From Lachnospiraceae bacterium (lineage in GTDB: Bacteria; Bacillota; Clostridia; Lachnospirales; Lachnospiraceae), in the NCBI GenBank assembly GCA_017540605.1, contig JAFYAS010000046.1, forward strand, positions 102,330 through 145,838: a stretch of DNA of 43,509 nucleotides, given 5' to 3'. Position numbers and translations under genes: made by a program. Within the stretch, counting starts at the first letter, position 1, and each line of letters begins with the position of its first letter. Shown piece after piece: positions 40,593 through 43,509 of the stretch. The notes below the pieces were generated by a model. It was given only the letters and a program-made list of their open reading frames with translations. It made no database searches and had not been told where the DNA came from.

Positions 40593-42560
40593 TTACACAA
40601 ATCTTTGATTAAACTCAGCTTCCGTGATAATGGGAATACCGAGACTCTTTGCTTTTTTATTCTTCGATGAACCGGAGGTGGCATCGTTATTTATCAAATA
40701 GCTTGTATTGGCAGACACAGATCCGATGACCTTGCCGCCCTTTGACTCTATAAATTCCTTCAAAGCATCACGGTTTTCATAGGTTTCAAGGGAACCTGTG
40801 ATAACAAACTTAAGACCCGATAGCTTGTCACTATCTTCACCTGCTGCCTCTGTCTCAAATGTCACTAAAGACAGAAGCTCTTTGACTATCTCCACATTCT
40901 TCTCATTCTCAAAGTAGTGAACGAAATCCCTTGCGAGTATCTCGCCCACGCCCTCTATCTCAGTAAGCTCTGTTTCCTTCGCTTTTATCATAGCTTCAAA
41001 ATCGCCCTTAAAATGCTTTGAAACCATCTTTGCATTTGCATCACCGATACCGGCGATACCAAGACCGTTAAGGAGCCTTGCCGCTGTGGTTGTCCTTGAG
41101 GTCTCCACCGCTTTTTGAAGATTCTCATAGGACTTTATACCAAAGCCCTCCATATTCACGATCTTGTCCTTAAAGCGTTCAAGCTTATAAAGATCCGGAA
41201 GATCATTAAGGATTCCTTCATCAAGAAACTTCTCGATGGTACTTTCCGAAATTCCGTCTATGTTCATAGCATTCCTTGTAACAAAATGTGAAAAGAGCTT
41301 AAGTTTTTTAGCTGAACAATAGGGATTGATACAAACCAAAGTCCTGGTTCCGTTCTCATCCTTCACGGCCGTCTCTCCACCACAGGCGGGGCAGACATCA
41401 GGAAGGCTTGGTGCGATCCTTTCCGTTCTCTCGGAAAACGAAACATTCTTTGATATCTGTGGAATGATCATATTCGCCTTGTAAACAAGTATCCGGTCTC
41501 CCGGTATCAGATTAAGCTCCTCAAGTATGCTTACATTGTGGACAGATGCACGGCTCACCGTAGTACCCTCAAGCTCCACAGGCTCGAATACAGCCACAGG
41601 ATTGATAAGCCCCGTTCTTGAAGGACTCCACTCAATATACTTAAGTGTGGTCTCTGCCTCTTCGTCCTGCCACTTAAAGGCTATGGCGTTCCTTGGGAAC
41701 TTCGCTGTCCTTCCAAGACTTCTTCCATAGGCCACATCTTCAAAAAGAAGCACCAATCCGTCAGAAGGAAAATCATTTGTGCTGATCTTTTCAGAAAACC
41801 ATTTAACTGCATCAGCTATTGTTGTTGCATCCACAAGCTTTCTTTCAACCACCTCAAAGCCAAGACTCTCAAGCCAGGTAAATCTTTTGATGATTGAATT
41901 CTCAAAATCCACATCCTCTACATCCACCAGATTGAAGGCGAAAAAATGAACATTTCTTTTTGCGGTTATTGAGCTATCAAGCTGCCTTACGGAACCGCTG
42001 CAAAGGTTTCTCGGATTCTTGTATCTGGCATCAATATCCGCTATTGCCGCATTGATTCTTTCAAAATCGGAATACTTGATGACAGCCTCACCGCGGATCA
42101 CAAGCTCACCCTTGTAGCTTATGGTCTGAGGGACATTGACAAAGGTCTTGGCATTGGCTGTGATCACCTCACCTATCTCACCGTTTCCTCTGGTAACTGC
42201 CTTAAAAAGCTTTCCATCTCGATAGGTTAAAACCACGGTAAGACCATCCATCTTCCAAGATAACACACCCTTCTTGTCTCCAAGGAAATCAGCTAAAGCC
42301 GCTACCTCCTTTGTCTTATCAAGAGACAGCATCGGTGAGGGATGGGCTTCCTTTGGAAGCTCGGAAAGCACCTCGTAGCCCACATTCTGTGTAGGCGACC
42401 CGGGATAGGTGATGCCGGTCTCCTCTTCAAGAGCACAAAGCTCGTCATAGAGAGCGTCGTACTCAAAGTTACTCATTATCTCATGATCCTCCTGATAATA
42501 AGCCTTAGACGCCCTATTTAGCACCTCTATCAATTCCTTCATTCGTTTGTTTTTGTCCAT
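40593..42560 (-). CDS. ligA: NAD-dependent DNA ligase
   Basis: The enzyme has 655 residues. Domain Ia is followed by the adenylation domain with the nucleophile Lys103 in KMDGL, then the OB fold. A Cys4 zinc finger (CPACGG...CINPYCSAKK), helix-hairpin-helix repeats and a C-terminal BRCT domain (about 580-655, LSGLKFVITGSLETYENRDALKEF) complete it. It seals nicks in replication and repair using NAD. Compared with the usual KLDG, RGDG and GEDVT motifs it reads KMDG, RGNG and GEVIT, a variant I associate with Lachnospiraceae. AGAGG lies upstream of the ATG. Confidence 0.96.
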   Translation of the reverse strand: MDKNKRMKELIEVLNRASKAYYQEDHEIMSNFEYDALYDELCALEEETGITYPGSPTQNVGYEVLSELPKEAHPSPMLSLDKTKEVAALADFLGDKKGVLSWKMDGLTVVLTYRDGKLFKAVTRGNGEIGEVITANAKTFVNVPQTISYKGELVIRGEAVIKYSDFERINAAIADIDARYKNPRNLCSGSVRQLDSSITAKRNVHFFAFNLVDVEDVDFENSIIKRFTWLESLGFEVVERKLVDATTIADAVKWFSEKISTNDFPSDGLVLLFEDVAYGRSLGRTAKFPRNAIAFKWQDEEAETTLKYIEWSPSRTGLINPVAVFEPVELEGTTVSRASVHNVSILEELNLIPGDRILVYKANMIIPQISKNVSFSERTERIAPSLPDVCPACGGETAVKDENGTRTLVCINPYCSAKKLKLFSHFVTRNAMNIDGISESTIEKFLDEGILNDLPDLYKLERFKDKIVNMEGFGIKSYENLQKAVETSRTTTAARLLNGLGIAGIGDANAKMVSKHFKGDFEAMIKAKETELTEIEGVGEILARDFVHYFENEKNVEIVKELLSLVTFETEAAGEDSDKLSGLKFVITGSLETYENRDALKEFIESKGGKVIGSVSANTSYLINNDATSGSSKNKKAKSLGIPIITEAEFNQRFV

Positions 42561-42630
42561 ATATCAAACCTCTGTATTACTACGTTACGATCTTTTTTCA
42601 TAACTGCCAAGCGACATTAATACTATACAG

Positions 42631-43353
42631 CTATCTTCCTTTTTCAACAAGCCTCAAAAGCTCAGCCTTTTCCTCTTCACCAAGCTCTCTATAGGCACCT
42701 TCCTTAAGTCCGTTAAGCTTAATATTCATCACCCTTATACGTCTAAGATCTGCAACCTTTACACCAACCGCCTCGCACATTCTTCTGATCTGACGATTAA
42801 AGCCCTGGGTAAGAACTATACGGAAACGGTTTGGTGCCAGTCTTTTCACCTTGCATTTTCTTGTCTGATAGACCTTGCCGTCTATCTCTATATCCGGCCC
42901 CTCAGATATCAGCTTAAGCTCACCATCCGTCACCGATCTGTTGGTCTTTACCTCGTATTCCTTCTCGTGAGCATTGCCCGCCTTTGATATGCTTTCCGCA
43001 AGCTCTCCGTCATCGGTGAAAAGTATAAGCCCTCTCGATTGCTTATCAAGCCTTCCCACATACTTAAGGAGCTTCGGATATCTGAACACTGTATAGATGT
43101 TGTCAGGATCCTTCTTGCTTGCGGTACAGACTATGCCACGGGGCTTATTGAAGGCCACTATGATCTGCTCCTTCTTTGCGGTAACAGGCTTTTTATCAAC
43201 CAAAACCAGGACATCCGAGGCTATGGTCATTCCAAGAATAGCAACCTTTCCATCTACCTCGACTCTACCTTCCTCTATAAGCTTGTCCGCTCCCCTTCTC
43301 GATGCCACACCGGCCTCAGAAAGGAATTTATTTAATCTTATCTCTTCTGCCAT
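42631..43353 (-). CDS. 23S rRNA pseudouridine synthase, RluB/RluF type
   Basis: This 240-residue protein has an N-terminal S4 RNA-binding domain (RLNKFLSEAGVASRRGADKLIEEGRVEVDG) and an RsuA-like catalytic domain. The active Asp103 lies in GRLDKQSRGLILFTDDGE. The LTQGFNRQIRRMCEAVGVKVADLRRIRVMNIKL segment is closer to RluF than RluB. It isomerises a uridine in 23S rRNA; the exact position cannot be told. The ribosome site is weak (AAGAG). Confidence 0.92.
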   Translation of the reverse strand: MAEEIRLNKFLSEAGVASRRGADKLIEEGRVEVDGKVAILGMTIASDVLVLVDKKPVTAKKEQIIVAFNKPRGIVCTASKKDPDNIYTVFRYPKLLKYVGRLDKQSRGLILFTDDGELAESISKAGNAHEKEYEVKTNRSVTDGELKLISEGPDIEIDGKVYQTRKCKVKRLAPNRFRIVLTQGFNRQIRRMCEAVGVKVADLRRIRVMNIKLNGLKEGAYRELGEEEKAELLRLVEKGR

Positions 43354-43369
43354 ATTATTAAGTCTCTTC

Positions 43370-43400
43370 GTAACTGTTCACTACAGCTCTGAACACTTGC
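43370..43400 (-). repeat. Second copy of the 31-bp palindromic repeat
   Basis: The minus strand matches the core at 26049-26079 in 30 of 31 positions, in the opposite orientation. It lies just upstream of the pseudouridine synthase gene. Unlike the first copy, it is not flanked by an obvious 8-bp duplication inside the window and continues into a larger palindromic region. Confidence 0.8.
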
Positions 43401-43509
43401 TGTTCAGAGCGTGTTAAGATGTGACGCAGGAAGGCATCTCGCTCCACTTTGCGAAGCAAAGTCTCTAAATGAGCGAGATGCTCGTAACTGGCAGCAGCGA
43501 AGCTGCTGA
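43386..43509. repeat. Palindrome-rich intergenic repeat region running off the window
   Basis: Three stem-loops lie close together. The first has a 10-bp perfect stem GCTCTGAACA/TGTTCAGAGC around CTTGC (43386-43410). The second has an 11-bp stem GCATCTCGCTC/GAGCGAGATGC (43434-43444 with 43471-43481) enclosing a 7-bp hairpin ACTTTGC-GAA-GCAAAGT (43446-43462). The third is a 7-bp hairpin CAGCAGC-GAA-GCTGCTG (43492-43508). The heptamer GTAACTG occurs at both ends of the region. No coding potential is evident; it resembles REP/MITE-type repeats. The right end is outside the window. Confidence 0.75.

Noticed and set aside
1..43509. CRISPR array, tRNA or rRNA genes
   Set aside because: No regularly spaced direct repeats, no tRNA-like cloverleaf and no rRNA core sequence noticed in the short intergenic gaps.

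Overview
The window is about 43.5 kb from a motile, low-to-moderate GC Gram-positive bacterium, most likely a member of the Lachnospiraceae (Roseburia/Butyrivibrio/Lachnospira relatives). The reasons are the Firmicutes core order topA-codY-flgB, FliY in place of a plain FliN, the FlhF-FlhG-PilZ-CheB order, a MetA with the acetyl-CoA signature, and a Lachnospiraceae-like LigA. This placement is from gene order and protein style, not a database search. All 43 genes I call lie on the minus strand, so transcription runs from high to low coordinates.

Right part (43.4-36.5 kb): housekeeping genes for an RluB/RluF-type pseudouridine synthase, ligA, metA (closed by a strong terminator), an orphan 55-residue membrane protein with its own promoter, then yifB/comM, dprA and topA. 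A palindrome-rich repeat sits at the right edge. One block of it, 31 bp long, recurs between the MotE-like gene and fliK, where it is flanked by a perfect 8-bp direct repeat, as an insertion would be.

Middle (34.3-22.4 kb): codY, with a candidate CodY box in its own leader, then the early flagellar operon flgB-flgC-fliE-fliF-fliG-fliH-fliI-fliJ-motE-like-fliK-flgD-(TIGR02530-type)-flgE. These encode the rod, MS ring, switch, export ATPase, hook cap and hook. A Rho-independent terminator follows flgE.

Inserted cassette (22.2-14.5 kb): between flgE and flbD, which I recall as adjacent in related fla/che operons, lie five tightly coupled genes with their own promoter. They encode a DUF2225 zinc-ribbon protein, a membrane hybrid histidine kinase, a second hybrid kinase whose C-terminus is a complete DegV (fatty-acid-binding) domain, a pseudo-receiver/HPt protein, and a pseudo-receiver/receiver output protein with no DNA-binding domain. 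Degenerate and intact phosphosites alternate so that one intact route remains: kinase receiver Asp to the free HPt His to the final receiver Asp. This is the most unusual part of the window and may be an undescribed lipid- or membrane-responsive phosphorelay tied to motility. A near-palindromic 14-bp motif occurs at both the cassette promoter and the flbD promoter.

Left part (14.4-0 kb): flbD, motA, motB, fliL, fliM, fliY, cheY, fliO, fliP, fliQ, fliR, flhB, flhA, flhF, flhG, a YcgR/PilZ-type c-di-GMP receptor, and cheB (cut by the window edge). These encode the stator, switch, export gate, flagellar number and placement control, and the start of the chemotaxis block. Most junctions overlap by 1-11 nt, which points to translational coupling.
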